Source of the DNA: Henckelia pumila
Taxonomy: Eukaryota > Streptophyta > Magnoliopsida > Lamiales > Gesneriaceae
Assembly (NCBI RefSeq): GCF_033568475.1
Contig: NC_133120.1
Span: 91,530,151-91,594,150 of the forward strand
Direction of reading: 5' to 3'
DNA length: 64,000 nucleotides
Shown here: positions 1-11,700 of the stretch, one piece after another
Position numbering within the stretch: the first letter of the stretch is position 1
Layout of the letters: the number at the start of each line of letters is the position of its first letter
Translations under genes and position numbers: made by a program
Notes under the pieces: model-generated
What the model was told of the DNA's origin: nothing
Databases searched by the model: none
What the model saw: the letters and a program-made list of their open reading frames with translations, nothing else

Positions 1-397
1 TAGTGGAAGCTAAATCATTATATGGATTGAAACAATCAAAGTCAGACATCCAATCTACCGCAAAAAATTACCCGATTAGCTAAACACCAGAAAATCAGTA
101 GAAATATGTTTAAGTAATATTAGGTGCATTTTACAACGTGAGAAAGAATGGTACAATGACGGCTTTCCCTCATCAAGATTAATTCACTTCTAAAAGCTCA
201 TTCCATCTGAATGTACCTAAACACCAACACCCCAGCCGCAATTTTTAAATTTTAGCAGCCCAATTTCAATAAATATGAGTAGAAACACACAAGATTCACA
301 AAGATCGGCTCCCTCATTACCTAAGCAGGACAAATAAAAGATTCAATCTCTAAGCTGAATAAGAACAGTCAGACCGAAAACAGTTGAAAGAACTCAC

Positions 398-548
398 GTG
401 AAGATGAAGATTGTGCAAAATTTCTGCTGGCCAATGAAGAAGCAAAGGGTAGTTTATTAATGAAAGCAAATATGGGACGGAGCTCGTTCTTGCTCACATT
501 TCTTGATGCTACTAAAACCTGGGGTACCTGAAACGCCAAGAGTTGCAT
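398..548 (-). CDS. First coding exon of an unidentified gene, likely mitochondrial leader (gene runs off the left edge)
   Basis: An ATG at 548 opens a 50-codon frame that ends at a strong donor (C|GTGAGT, donor at 397-396), leaving phase 1. The peptide is rich in Ser, Ala, Leu and Arg, has no acidic residue except one Glu, and ends in SRNFAQSSSS; the R-x-F|A pattern is typical of mitochondrial presequence cleavage sites. A 6-codon upstream ORF (577-597) precedes it in the leader. The rest of the gene would lie at 1-397 (intron) and beyond the window. The product cannot be named from this exon. The exon could instead be a spurious open stretch ahead of a real donor. Confidence 0.4.
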
Positions 549-2095
549 TTTTTTTTCCCTATTTTTTAATGTTAAATTAAATAAACTTGAATGCCATAAA
601 TTCTTGTCCTGATAACTTGTCTGAATTGTCTACAAATGGAAGAAAAAAGAGCAAAGGATTTGGAAATTGGAATTGTTGAGAAGATGATGAGGTTTGAGAG
701 AAGCCTCGTGTGCGTGTGGTGCCTTCTGTCTTGTATTTCAAATATATATAATTAATGCGATTTTCCTTTTTTTTTTTAAAAAAAAAAAAAACAAAAACTT
801 GACAAATAAACAGAGGGTAATATTTACTTCGTGAATTATATTTTTATTTTCCATAAATTATAATTTTATGAGCTAATAAATTATTATCTTCGAAAATATT
901 TTAGCTAAATCCAGGACAATTATAAAATATTTATTAACATTTTTTATGTATTTGAGAATCACATTATTTTAAAGAAAATCGCATTATTAATATTAGATAA
1001 GAACTAATCTTTCGAGAAAAATATAATTGTATCTTTTGTATAATAATATTAAGATTTATTTTCTAGCATGTGTATGTTATGTTGATCTTTGGGTCTCTAT
1101 AGTGACAACTGACATATGTTCACTCAGGAAAAAAAATAATAGCGATTATATAATTCATTTTTATGATTAATAAAATATATATGATTGCAAAATTCTCCTA
1201 ACAAATTCGTTTTAAAAAATTTTACGCCATCAACACACTGATACTAAATTTAAAAATGAATTTCCAGTAATTTCATTAGTGAAAACACAAAAATAATTAA
1301 CTCAAAAAATTTATTCGTCTCAATTATCTGAAAGATGTATTTAATACGATTTTCATTTTCGGAAAGCATCGTTAAAAAAAACTTTTATTTTTCTTAGAAA
1401 TTAAATTGAGGTTAAAAATTTTAAAAGACAAATTTAACGACTTCAAAATTTTAAAATTTTAATCTTTATTCCGCATATAACTTCTTTTTTAAAAACAAAA
1501 TTAATAAGTGTATTTTCAAATAATCCCGTGATCAGAAAGAATAAAATGAGCGGAGTAACCTAAAATAAGGAATAATTATACACATTTAATGTTAAATAAA
1601 TATATAAATTTTTACTTATTTAACCATATACTTTCAACAAAATTTTTCCTAAATAACAAATTGATTACCCCTCGAGGCTCGATCGAAATTGTATTCGAGT
1701 TTTCAATCAGGGAAAAAAAATGTAAAACCTTTCATTTAACATATTTTTCCGTTTAATCGTAAATCTAATACTAACACAAACTCCTATTTAAAATTGTTGT
1801 GATGAAAATATCGAAAAGTAAATTGATGTTGAATGACAAATAATATTGGATAGAGTTTTATTATAAATTTATAACTGATACAAAAATCGACCAACACCAG
1901 AACAGATTTTGCAAATCCTTTTAAAAATAAGGTTCTCTTAATTGGGTATTATATGAAAAGCAATCAATTCATCTGATACAGAGTATTAAGAAAAATCAAA
2001 AATAGGAAACCTGTATTCCCTCTATATTGACTTCAAGTTTCACATAAAACTTAACATGAAATATGAAGTTTTCAAAATTCACTAGTATTGCTCTT
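549..2095. other. AT-rich spacer, no gene seen
   Basis: The right part of this stretch is the leader/promoter side of the left-edge gene and the 3' flank of the DnaJ gene. It is strongly AT-rich with homopolymer runs (for example around 768-792). No coding exon, RNA gene or bounded repeat could be recognised. Confidence 0.5.
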
Positions 2096-5000
2096 TCACC
2101 TTTTCTGAGAGAGATGAGAATGAGAATTGTGTTTCATCTCCTTCATCTGTTTCCGTAGCGTGGACATGATTGCTGAAACCAAAATGGTAGAAATAGCGAT
2201 CATGCAAGGAAAATCTATTGCAGGGCTTCTATTGTATCTCCAAATTGGAGATGTCCGGATACAAACTGATGCAAATCTTTCCTCGGATTGCTTTCTCCTG
2301 TGACGTTAAAATGGTTAGAAGCTGAGGAATCTGATGCTGAGTAAAGTTACATGAGAGAATTGACACAATAAAATGAGTCTAATAGCATGCGCTAAAACCA
2401 AAAATAGGAGAAACCACAATGGAAGTAGAAATGCCAGATATCTTTGCCGAACTATGTCAAGAGACTCCTAAGCAAGAAATAACTTAAAATGCAGCGACAA
2501 ACAAATGATACCATATTCAAGTGACATGCATTAGCTAATAAAAGAGTATAAACTCTGGAGAACAACAAATTAGTGATCCACAGCAGCCACATAATAATAA
2601 ATTATAGTCAAAATGATGTTTCAACATTGCCGGTCTCTCCACCAGTCCACCCCATACGTAATTATGTTCTCATGCAGCCAACAGTTACTTTTTTCTCGTA
2701 ATATTCTTTTAACACTCTTAGACTATTGCCCTTAAAAAAGGATTCTTTTAGTCTAAATCTCAAATTAACCTGCTCGGTGAAGGGAGTTCTTCTGTCCATT
2801 GTTTGCCAGAGAAAATCAGTTGCTTCTACCTATTCTAGTTCTGGAGCTAATACCATCTTTGTCAAGAATTGCTACAATTCCAAGCAGAGTGCATAGAGAA
2901 TCCATGTATACATCCCAATACTCAGAGTACGGTCTACCTTTGGGGTGGAATTTTCATGAGCTAGAGTGACTAGGTTGTAGTATCAAAATACACACAACAT
3001 ATAAAACTTCAAGATCGAAAAGGAACTTGCATCTTAAAGAAATAACACAAAAAATTGTGGATTTTTTTGGAGCAACCCTAATCTCCTCCCATCGTGTGTA
3101 TAATGCATTTACACAACAAAATCCACCAACTAAAACAATACAAAGTTCATTAACCTTACTATGACGAGCTTTTCCATTTGGCAATCAGTTATTCCTCATT
3201 ACTTTGTAAGAAGCGGGCATTACAACCGCACAACTTCTGCAATAAACAAGCTCTAACCTATAAGCCCCAGGTTGGACCGGACCCATCCAACATACTATGC
3301 AGTGAGGGTCTCAGACTAAGGTACACAATACAAAAAGAAATGGGATGCATTATAACAAATGAGAACGAACAGAAAGAGGGAAACTTATGAATAAAAAGAG
3401 TCGGGGCCTAAATATATAAAACATAATATCATCTCATGCCAACTACTATGACTAAAAAGAATGCACTGGTTTGTAACAAATGAGCACTAACAAAAGTGGG
3501 GATATCCAACCAGATATAGTAAGTAAGAAAGAGGCTCGGCGATGTAGAAAACCTACCACAAGAAGTCTTTGACTCGGTTCCACCAGTACGCGTCACTTTT
3601 GCTTCTATTGCTTGAGCTGTGATCTACATTATCTTCATCATGCTTGCCTTGCATTGCTGCAATATAACAAACTAAGGCAACAAAAAGAGGAAGAAATAGA
3701 ATAGGAAAGATTTTCATTGAGCAAAAAAGTAACCTCCTTTTTTCACTGGGATCGAGCCGCCCTCGGTTTCCTTGAAAGAAGCCAACTTTTCAACTAGGGC
3801 GCGCTCAGCATCACTATCATTATGGTGGCATAACATCAATTGACAGATTATTTAAGTGTTATATAATGACATGTTATATAATGGCATACGTTAAACAAGA
3901 CACCAATAATTAAGGAAATTATGGTGCACCTTTTCCCATTATAAATAAGTATCCATCATCACGAGACAAAAAAGAATGAGATGTTTGCCCTAACATAATA
4001 TTTCTGGTGAACTTATCAAAACTTATAAACTGGATTTTCTGGAACATGTAAAGCAGCAAATCACACAAAAATAAATAAAATAAACAAAAAAACACAAAAG
4101 GAGATGGCATGCATCACTTGCCTCTATATCCTTACTTTTTGTTCTTTCCCTTTTTAAGTTATTACTACCTTTAAAAACTATTTCATAACTTCACTGAAGT
4201 AGCAAGGAGTGGGCTGCTTAATCTGGGCATGGGGCCTTCTCTCGACCTTATCTAATATATTACAAACTGCCATCAATTATAACTAGAGAAGATACCAGAA
4301 GAGCACAAGCAACCATGAAAAAATGAACCATAGGAAAGCAGGAAGCAGAAAATGCTTACAGACAATCGATTGAACATCTAAATACAAGGAAACAAGATCC
4401 CATTAATTTGAAAGAGAACACAGTGAAGCAATAAGTTTTCGGAGACAAACACATTCTGTAAAAGTAGATATAGACCTAATTTTCTTTGGGATCTGTACGT
4501 CCACCGTAAAGTAATGATCACCTCTTGCAGAAGCTCTGTTAATGTCGGGAACACCCAAGCGTGGCAACTTAATTTTATCTCCTGGCTGAGTTCCTGGGGG
4601 AATTCGTAGATCCCGAGTGCCTCCTACAGTATCCACCTGTGATTTGCTCAAAAATTACGTCAGTGACCTTTTGAAAGAAAACTTCATGGGTTGAAGCCTG
4701 ATTCATTTTATCTTGACTTGCAGCAAATCACAGGATTATCAGATTATTCCTTGAAAATGATGGAAAAAGGATCTATTGAGTTTTATGATAGTAAAAAGCC
4801 TACTCTCTCTCTCTCACACACACACAAAAATGGTGAAGTACAGAATGCTCATTACCATTGACGGGTGACGATACAAAAGATCAGAAAAAGTTTATAAACT
4901 AGAATCCTGACATCAGTATTAGTCCTAGTACTAGAGTAGATATTGACACTCGTAAATTTTAGATGCTGAAATATTTCAGCATGAAAGGTAATGGTCGGAC

Positions 5001-8000
5001 TCGGACTATATTCTCATTAACATATAATGCACCATTGAATTAAAAAATAGAATTGTTAATACCTTTCTGATGGTCCCCAGAATAGCTTCTGTGTAATTAA
5101 CATTTACTTTTGAGAACAAATCCAAGCCATCCCTCCGAATTCCTCGTTTTTCCTCAATATGGATGACCAGATACAGGTCACCAGTTATACCCCTGCATTG
5201 AGACAACAGCAAGACAAGCTTTATGTGAAATATATTCAATCTTTCAAATGGTGCACAGAACACCAGAGGCACAGCTAGAAGTAAAAGTGCAAAAACGAAG
5301 AAAAGGCACATTTTCACGTAACCTAAAGGGAAAAGGAACTTCAGAATATGCGACTCTTCTTGGTCCTTGGAAATTATAGGATCGATGTTGCTCGGAAAAA
5401 AAATATTTGAACCATGTCTCCCAAAATAGATTAGTTAGCTGGACAATAAATTATCACCTACACGGACAAAATAAAATTAGACTAACACCTACCACAAAAA
5501 ACTATGTTGGGTTGCTACTTAATGGTGCTGGAGATACCTTTGTAGTTGTATACCACAGCCCTCAGACAAAATAAAACAAAAAAAATTGAGTCACATTGTT
5601 TTCAACTTAAAAGCCAAAGTTTTATATTGACTGCTACAGGGTCATTGATATAATAATTCCTAGATCATTAAAATTTTTGTTCACCAAATTAATTGATGTC
5701 ATAACATCCTAGAGACAATTTCATCATTCTAGCGACATAAGAAAAAAAAACTGCTGTTTAAAATTATTACCCAACAGAGTAAGCAAGAATAGGTATTATT
5801 ATGATAGTAAAAAGAAAGCTAGAATAGCCAATGATTTAGCACTTGAATAAAAGTGATACAACAGCGTAATAATAACATAGGAAGACAATTCAGATAAAAG
5901 TGATACAACAGTGTAATAATAACATAGGAAGACAATTCAGAGTCAGTTGTAAATTTATTTCATGAAGTGACAATTGCAGGTCAAAGGCACCTCTTTTTAT
6001 CGAAATTTCCCTCTCCACGAACTTGCATTGTGGATCCATCATCAATGCCAGGTGGAACCACCACGTCAATTCTATGTTTTGCTAGAACATGTCCACGGCC
6101 ATTGCATTTTCGACAACTATCAGTAATTATCTTCCCATCACCTCCACATTTTGAGCAAGTGGTCACCTACAGTTCAGAGACAATCATCTAGACAGGATGT
6201 CAAACAAAGACAAAATCAAATACCACGAGAAAACCACTCAGATTTACTACTGCTTAAGCCTTTTTGTAAAACTTTTCAGCTTCCTTTTGCAATTTCACTA
6301 AATGCTAAAAAGTCCAAATAACAAAACAGTCGACTATAATTGTTAATTTTCTTCAATTGTTTGGTCCTCCGCTGCTTGGAATCGAGTAGCTGTAAGTACC
6401 ATTATTTGGAGTTATTTATTGAACCATTACTGAATTGGAGCACCTGAGACATAATGCCAAAAGGAGTTTTCTGTGTTTCAACCACTCCTCCTCTACCTCC
6501 ACAAACCGTACATGACTTCAGACAACTGCTGGACTTTGCTCCCGTTCCACCACAATCATCACATGTCACAGTGCGTTGTAACTCAATGTCACGTTGACCA
6601 CCAAATATTGATTCTTCGAAACTCAAATATAAATCATATCTACAATGTAGATGAATGAAAAAACAATTATATAACAACATTATTGATCACCATATTCAAG
6701 AGAAAGATCATAAAAATTGCCTAGATCAATCGTACTGGAAAGTTATAAAATCACATACAACATTGTAAATTAAGATACAAATTGATTAGGGGTGGGCAAA
6801 AAATACAGAAATACTCGATATACCGAGTTTACCGTACCGAAAAATACCAAATTTAGAAAAATTTTGGTATACCGGAAAGATTCAGGTATGGTATGGCAAC
6901 AATAACAAACTTTTCGTTAAGGTAACGGTATGAAATTTGGAAATTTCTATATATAACGAAATATCGAAACAATATATATAAATTTAAAAATATATTATAT
7001 TTTTAATTAATAAAGTCATAAGTTAAAAAATATATAAGGTTTTTTCGATATAAAACAATATATACCGATACCGTACCGAAATTTAGGTAATTTCGGTATC
7101 ATCGGTACGCTAGTTATACGTACCGAATCTTTTGGTATACCAATCGGTATGATAGTTATACGTACCACCCATGAATTGAATCCTCTCATGGCATAGACAA
7201 ATTGCAAAAGATAATCTGAATCCTCTAATGATATAGACAAATTGCAAAAGATAACCCATACAAGCATTCATCGCATACAAACGTGGTTTTGGATATAAAG
7301 ATCTAGGAATTGAAATTTCAACCTCTTTTAATTGGTGGGTGAATTTTTTTTAAAAAATTTAAATTCCTTATGAAGCAGATTGACAGTAAATTTGCATTGA
7401 TAAAGGAGATATATTTGATAAAATTACAATACACTATTACCGGATGTCAAGATTACGACTTCCTTTCTCTTTGAAACTAAAATTAAAGCCATTTGGTTCA
7501 CCGCGTCCTCCGAAAAATCCATTGGATTCACCAAAAATATCAGCAAAAACATCAAATGGATCCACCTACAAAATATACAGTGAGAATTTGAGTGGTGATG
7601 CACTGACAAAGGAATTAGGAGAAAAAAAGGGCTATACTCTAATGCATAGAGAGGGAAAAAGTACATTTCCAACACAGAACATGAAAAATGTGGCGTTAAC
7701 AGCCAGATTTTTGCAATCTTACCCCTTGAGGCCCAACATTTGAAGCATCGAATTCTCCACGTAAACCTTCCTCACCAAACCGATCATATGCAGACCTTTT
7801 CTCATCGTCTGATAACACCTATATAGATACCTTGTTACAACAGCACACAAAGGAGGAGAGTATTAAATGAATCAAATTAATACATTGAATGTACAAACGA
7901 AGATATGTATGCATATATACATTAGTGAGAGATTGATAGAGAGAAGCTATGTAGCAAGTCAATGGTACCTCATATGCAGCACTTATTTCTTTAAACTTTT

Positions 8001-8736
8001 CTTCAGCACCAGGTTCCTTGTTCATATCTGGATGATACTGTTTTCAAATGAGAATTTTGAATCAGTGGTCAGTAGTGATCCACATTACAAAATGCAGTTT
8101 TTTAAACATAATAGGGATTCCCAAGGAATCACATGGCCACAAGCATGCATACAAGCCAAGAAAAATACACATTCGGAACAAGCCGTGATCGGTACCTCTT
8201 CATGATGAAGGTGTTTGCATTCGGTACGTAAGACTAAAATCATCACACGGCAAGAAAATGTACGTAGCACATTAAATGTAGTCGAAAATCTATTTCAACA
8301 TTTGCAGAATAACGTCATTGAACAATTCCTTGGGGTAGGAAACATTTTCCCTCTTTATATTAATACATTTGCGATCAACTAAAGTATTAAGACAAACAGT
8401 ATATGAAGACAAATAAGAGAAAATTACCTTACGAGCAAGTTTACGATAAGAAGATTTAATTTCTTGCAGAGTAGCACTTCTTCCGACATTGAGAACAGAG
8501 TAGTAATCGGAACTTGAGGTTGTTTTAGCAGCAACAAAGGAAGCAAAGCGGCCGCGGCGCTGGTGTCTACGGTAACCGAAATTTGTAGAGATGCCTTTAA
8601 CGGATGGAAATACCGTGCTCGAAAATCCCAAGTTCCTGAACTTTGGAGACGGGTTCCTAGAATTGCAGAAGACAATGTTTGGCTTTGCTGGATTTGAATG
8701 GATAGAGCTGAAGTAGTAATTTTGGGATAATTGCAT
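2096..8736 (-). CDS. Chloroplast DnaJ type-A co-chaperone (DJA family) with C-terminal membrane segment
   Basis: Eleven exons: 8736-8428, 8037-7969, 7818-7723, 7565-7441, 6639-6444, 6166-5991, 5192-5063, 4636-4476, 3813-3734, 3656-3557, 2297-2096; the joined frame encodes 547 aa. Order: Ser/Arg-rich plastid leader (about 1-75); J domain (about 77-140) with HPD at 105-107; short Gly/Phe-rich part; four CxxCxGxG zinc motifs starting near Cys226, 243, 269 and 283; then the two beta-barrel substrate-binding domains with PPGIDDG and IPPGTQPGD signatures. This is the full type-A (DnaJ-like) architecture, so it should deliver substrates to stromal Hsp70 and stimulate its ATPase. The last exon was found by frame and splice logic: a TG|G junction gives W481 followed by [10 protein letters not shown], then a hydrophobic stretch (about 508-528) and a basic His/Ser tail, suggesting membrane anchoring. 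If the last intron were retained, translation would stop right after Trp481 (TAG at 3555-3553). Confidence 0.9.
4804..4828. repeat. Compound CT/CA microsatellite in a DnaJ intron
   Basis: A run of CT dinucleotides passes directly into a run of CA dinucleotides, inside the intron between exons 7 and 8 of the DnaJ gene. Confidence 0.7.
5847..5940. repeat. Tandem 47-bp duplication in a DnaJ intron
   Basis: Two adjacent 47-bp units (5847-5893 and 5894-5940) differ at one base (C/T in the middle of the unit). The second unit ends 51 bases before the donor-side end of exon 6, so it lies inside the intron between exons 6 and 7. The near-identity suggests a recent local duplication. Confidence 0.85.
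6787..7172. mobile_element. hAT-like MITE with GGTATACC-type internal repeats, in a DnaJ intron
   Basis: The element starts TAGGGGTGGGCA and ends CCACCCAT, and is filled with diverged copies of the words ACCGTACCG, GGTATACC and ATCGGTAC in both orientations. Flanking 8-mers (AAATTGAT at 6779-6786 and GAATTGAA at 7173-7180) agree at 6 of 8 positions, as expected for an old hAT 8-bp target duplication. It sits in the intron between exons 4 and 5 of the DnaJ gene. The ends are less certain than for the element at 11840-12423. Confidence 0.55.
7177..7256. repeat. Tandem 40-bp duplication next to the MITE
   Basis: Units 7177-7216 and 7217-7256 both run TGAATCCTCT...ATAGACAAATTGCAAAAGATAA with a few substitutions. 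The array abuts the right end of the hAT-like MITE, so the duplication may be linked to insertion or repair at that site. Confidence 0.75.
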
Positions 8737-9506
8737 TGCTTAGAGACGAGGGTAGATTTTGAAATCACAAAACCCTAATTGCTCAAATCAATTTGGGTAT
8801 CCGGTGCTGAGTTCGGATTCTGCAGTATTGATTCGTTGCTTTGTCTTCCATGGCCTAATAGGCTAATGACTTGGATTTCGCCTATTTACGCCTATATCTT
8901 CAAAAATATACATATATTTAATTATGGCAAATAAACAATAGAATATTGAGTTGATAGAAATAATTAAAATAACATTATGAAAAATTAGTAGATGTCAATG
9001 TCATGGAAAAGTGGAGTAAGATTATGGGAGGTCAAATTTTAAAAAGATAGAAAATTACAATATAATTTTATTTTTTAATCTTAAATATTGATTTTGAAAG
9101 TTTATTTAAATATATCGAAATTTATAAATTATTTATACCTCTCTATTTTATTAAATAAATTAAATAGTAATAAATATTTATCAAGATTTATGTTATTAAT
9201 TTGTGTGTTATATGTATTATGGCTCTAACTTATTACGTAAATGCTTTTAGCTATATCAAATTGTTATTAGTTATTAGCAAGACTATATGTGTGTGTGTCG
9301 CTTTTATTTTTTATTATAAAAGATTTAATATATAGTGACTAATATATAATCGATTTATGTATATGGTTTCGTTTATGATACAAAAAATGAAGAAATCGGA
9401 GTAGTAATTTGGTCTATTACCGACCTCATTTTATGTCTACAAATCACACTTAATACAGATACCACAAAGGCACAAACATTAGCATAAAACGAAAATGGGA
9501 AAAGCT
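8737..9506. other. DnaJ 5' leader/promoter side and CDCA7-like 3' flank
   Basis: This 770-bp spacer lies between two genes on the same strand. The first ~90 bases next to the DnaJ ATG look like a leader; the rest is AT-rich and shows no exon or bounded repeat. Confidence 0.5.
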
Positions 9507-11451
9507 TCATTGTCTACTTTTATCAGCTCGTGCAAGCTTGTCCATCAATAGATGCGCCACAGATTTGAATCCCATTTCTCTAGCTGTCCAAAGAATCGAT
9601 GCATCAACCAAAATCCAAATAAAATACATGAGAATAGATGTCCACTGTACAAGAACATCAAACCAACCTCTGAATATGGCTATCCCAGTTGGAACCATCT
9701 TTCGCTTCTTCAGGCAGAATGAACTATTTTCATCCACATCTCAAGAAATGTCAGAGGAAAAAAGTATTGCAATATTCAATTACATATCTTATTTAAAAAT
9801 GTAGTTAGTGGCACCACAAATTACACCAAGTCAATGTTTGGAGAACGTTTTTTAATAATCACTTCTCAGCTTTTACTTCGTAAAACTTTAAAATGTTGTG
9901 AAAGAAAAAGCGGAGCCAAACACTGTAAATTATTCCCTGGCCAGCCCCAAAAATTGTTCTGCTGATGACTTCAAAGTTTTCACGACATGAAACAAGTAGA
10001 ATGTATATGTATTTCAAGCTCATGTTGATTTGAGATAAATGTACTAGATGGCAAACTTACCTATTACATATCCAGAAAGGGTTGATTCCTTTGTCTTCCA
10101 CGCAGTGAGGGCAAATCCATTCTTTGTTAGCCCTAACTTCCTCCATTTCTAGCAGATGCATGAAAAGCACGATTTAGCACCCACAATGAATTTTTGCTAC
10201 GCTAGAACTCAGGATTCAGCTTACCTTCACCATACCTGACCTTGAGACAAGCTCGGCAAAGAATGCCATTACTAGAATGACAGTTTGAGCAGTCTGTTTT
10301 GCCTGCATGAAAGATTGTGGGATATACATTATCAAAATCCCGCATAGAAGGAAGAGAATTGAAGGAATGATAAGATGGTTTTTTGAAGTAAACTGACCTG
10401 TACATGGTTCGTCCATGTCAAGATAACCACAATGTTTGCAGTCTTCTTCACCACACATTTTCTTTTGCCTGAATTTTTTCAAGAAAAAGTCATGACAACC
10501 AAAATCTACTCATTAATGGTAATATCAAACTGCGGGCAAAAGGTACTCTCAAAAATTTCAGAAGAATTTGCCATCATTAAAAACCTTAGCTTATGAAAAG
10601 CAAAACAAGAAGCAAATGAGGATAACAAGTAAAAGAAAAAGTAAATATGAACTGTGCCATCAGAGTAGAGAACCACCTGCAGAAATGGCAGCAAATGCCA
10701 TAAACAGGATTATACAAACTCCCCCTGCCTTTACTTTCACAACGTCGAGCCAAAACCTCCGGTGCAATCATGAGCAATCTCCTTCCCCTTTTGGGCCTCC
10801 CCCTTGATACATTTCCAGAACTTCTTTCCTTGCTGTTTTCGGTACTATCCCTACCTTCCAAAAGATCCAATTCCCCTGTTCACAAACAAACAAAAGAGAA
10901 TGAAACTCAACTCGATTTCATGTACAAACAAGGAGTGACAACAGAAGTAATGTCAATCATATTATATCCTCGTCTATTCAAGCGGCGGTGTGCCGAACAA
11001 TGCAGTTGAGGGGGACCTTGCTTGTTTTAAAAACAAATTAACATAAAGTTTGTATCTTTTCGTCGAGAGCAGTTCGACTCAGCACATGCATATGCCGAAT
11101 CAAGTATCAACCTGGTGATGTGGGTAAATTTCCACTCAATCGGGCGGAACGGCGTAAAGGGGTGGCTGAGTGATCAACTTTGCAGTGTTTTCTGACTATG
11201 GTTCTTTCGGATTTGGCCGATGATGAAAGGGAACGCAGTTCTGAGATGGTCTTTTGCAGGCCCAGAGAAGCCAATCGAGCCTGTTATTGATACCAATAAA
11301 TGCAAGCAAGGTTACGCATAGGAGAATATGGAAATAAGAGCCACAATACGTGATCTTGCCGATGGCTCGACCAAGAAATTGAAACCTGGTTTTGAGAAAT
11401 ACGGGCTTTTCTGATTTCTTCGTAATCAGATTTTGCTCGCAGTCTCCCCAT
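9507..11451 (-). CDS. CDCA7-type zf-4CXXC_R1 zinc-finger protein
   Basis: Eight exons: 11451-11386, 11280-11112, 10875-10677, 10468-10398, 10302-10225, 10148-10061, 9723-9668, 9583-9507; joined frame 267 aa, all junctions GT-AG and in phase. The start gives MGRLRAKSDYEEIRKARIS, a conserved-looking basic N-terminus. A basic, Arg-rich linker (about 100-130) leads into the cysteine domain from about Tyr133: GICCHFCRQKKMCGEEDC, then KTDCSNCHSSNG, LCRACLKVRYGE, WICPHC, and the closing KKRKMVPTGIAIFR motif. This is the domain first named in monoamine-oxidase A repressor R1 and shared by CDCA7 proteins. Animal CDCA7 partners HELLS and helps maintain DNA methylation by binding hemimethylated DNA; plant members are thought to act with DDM1. 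That role here is inference from family. The sequence TTGGCGAAA just upstream of the ATG (11456-11464) loosely resembles an E2F site, which would fit S-phase expression. Confidence 0.9.
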
Positions 11452-11700
11452 TGCGTTGGCGAAATGAAGAGGCTTACGCTGCGAGTTCGGGATTTACGAG
11501 TCTTCTGGATTTGAATTTCAACGGGCAAATTGTCAGAATAATAAACATAAATTATTTTTTTTCCCTTCTTTTTCTTTCCAAAAAACTATCTACATTTTTT
11601 TTTTGAAAGGCAAAACTATCTACATATATTCTTTAATAAACTATTTTTATTTTATTTCAAAAAGATTATTTTATTTTAATTTTAGTGTGTCAATATCTAA

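Noticed and set aside
3160-3175. Alternative last exon for the DnaJ gene giving a CSS ending
   Set aside because: An AG and a stop are present in the right phase, but the exon at 2297-2096 gives a 66-residue continuation with family-like RFAS sequence, a far better match.
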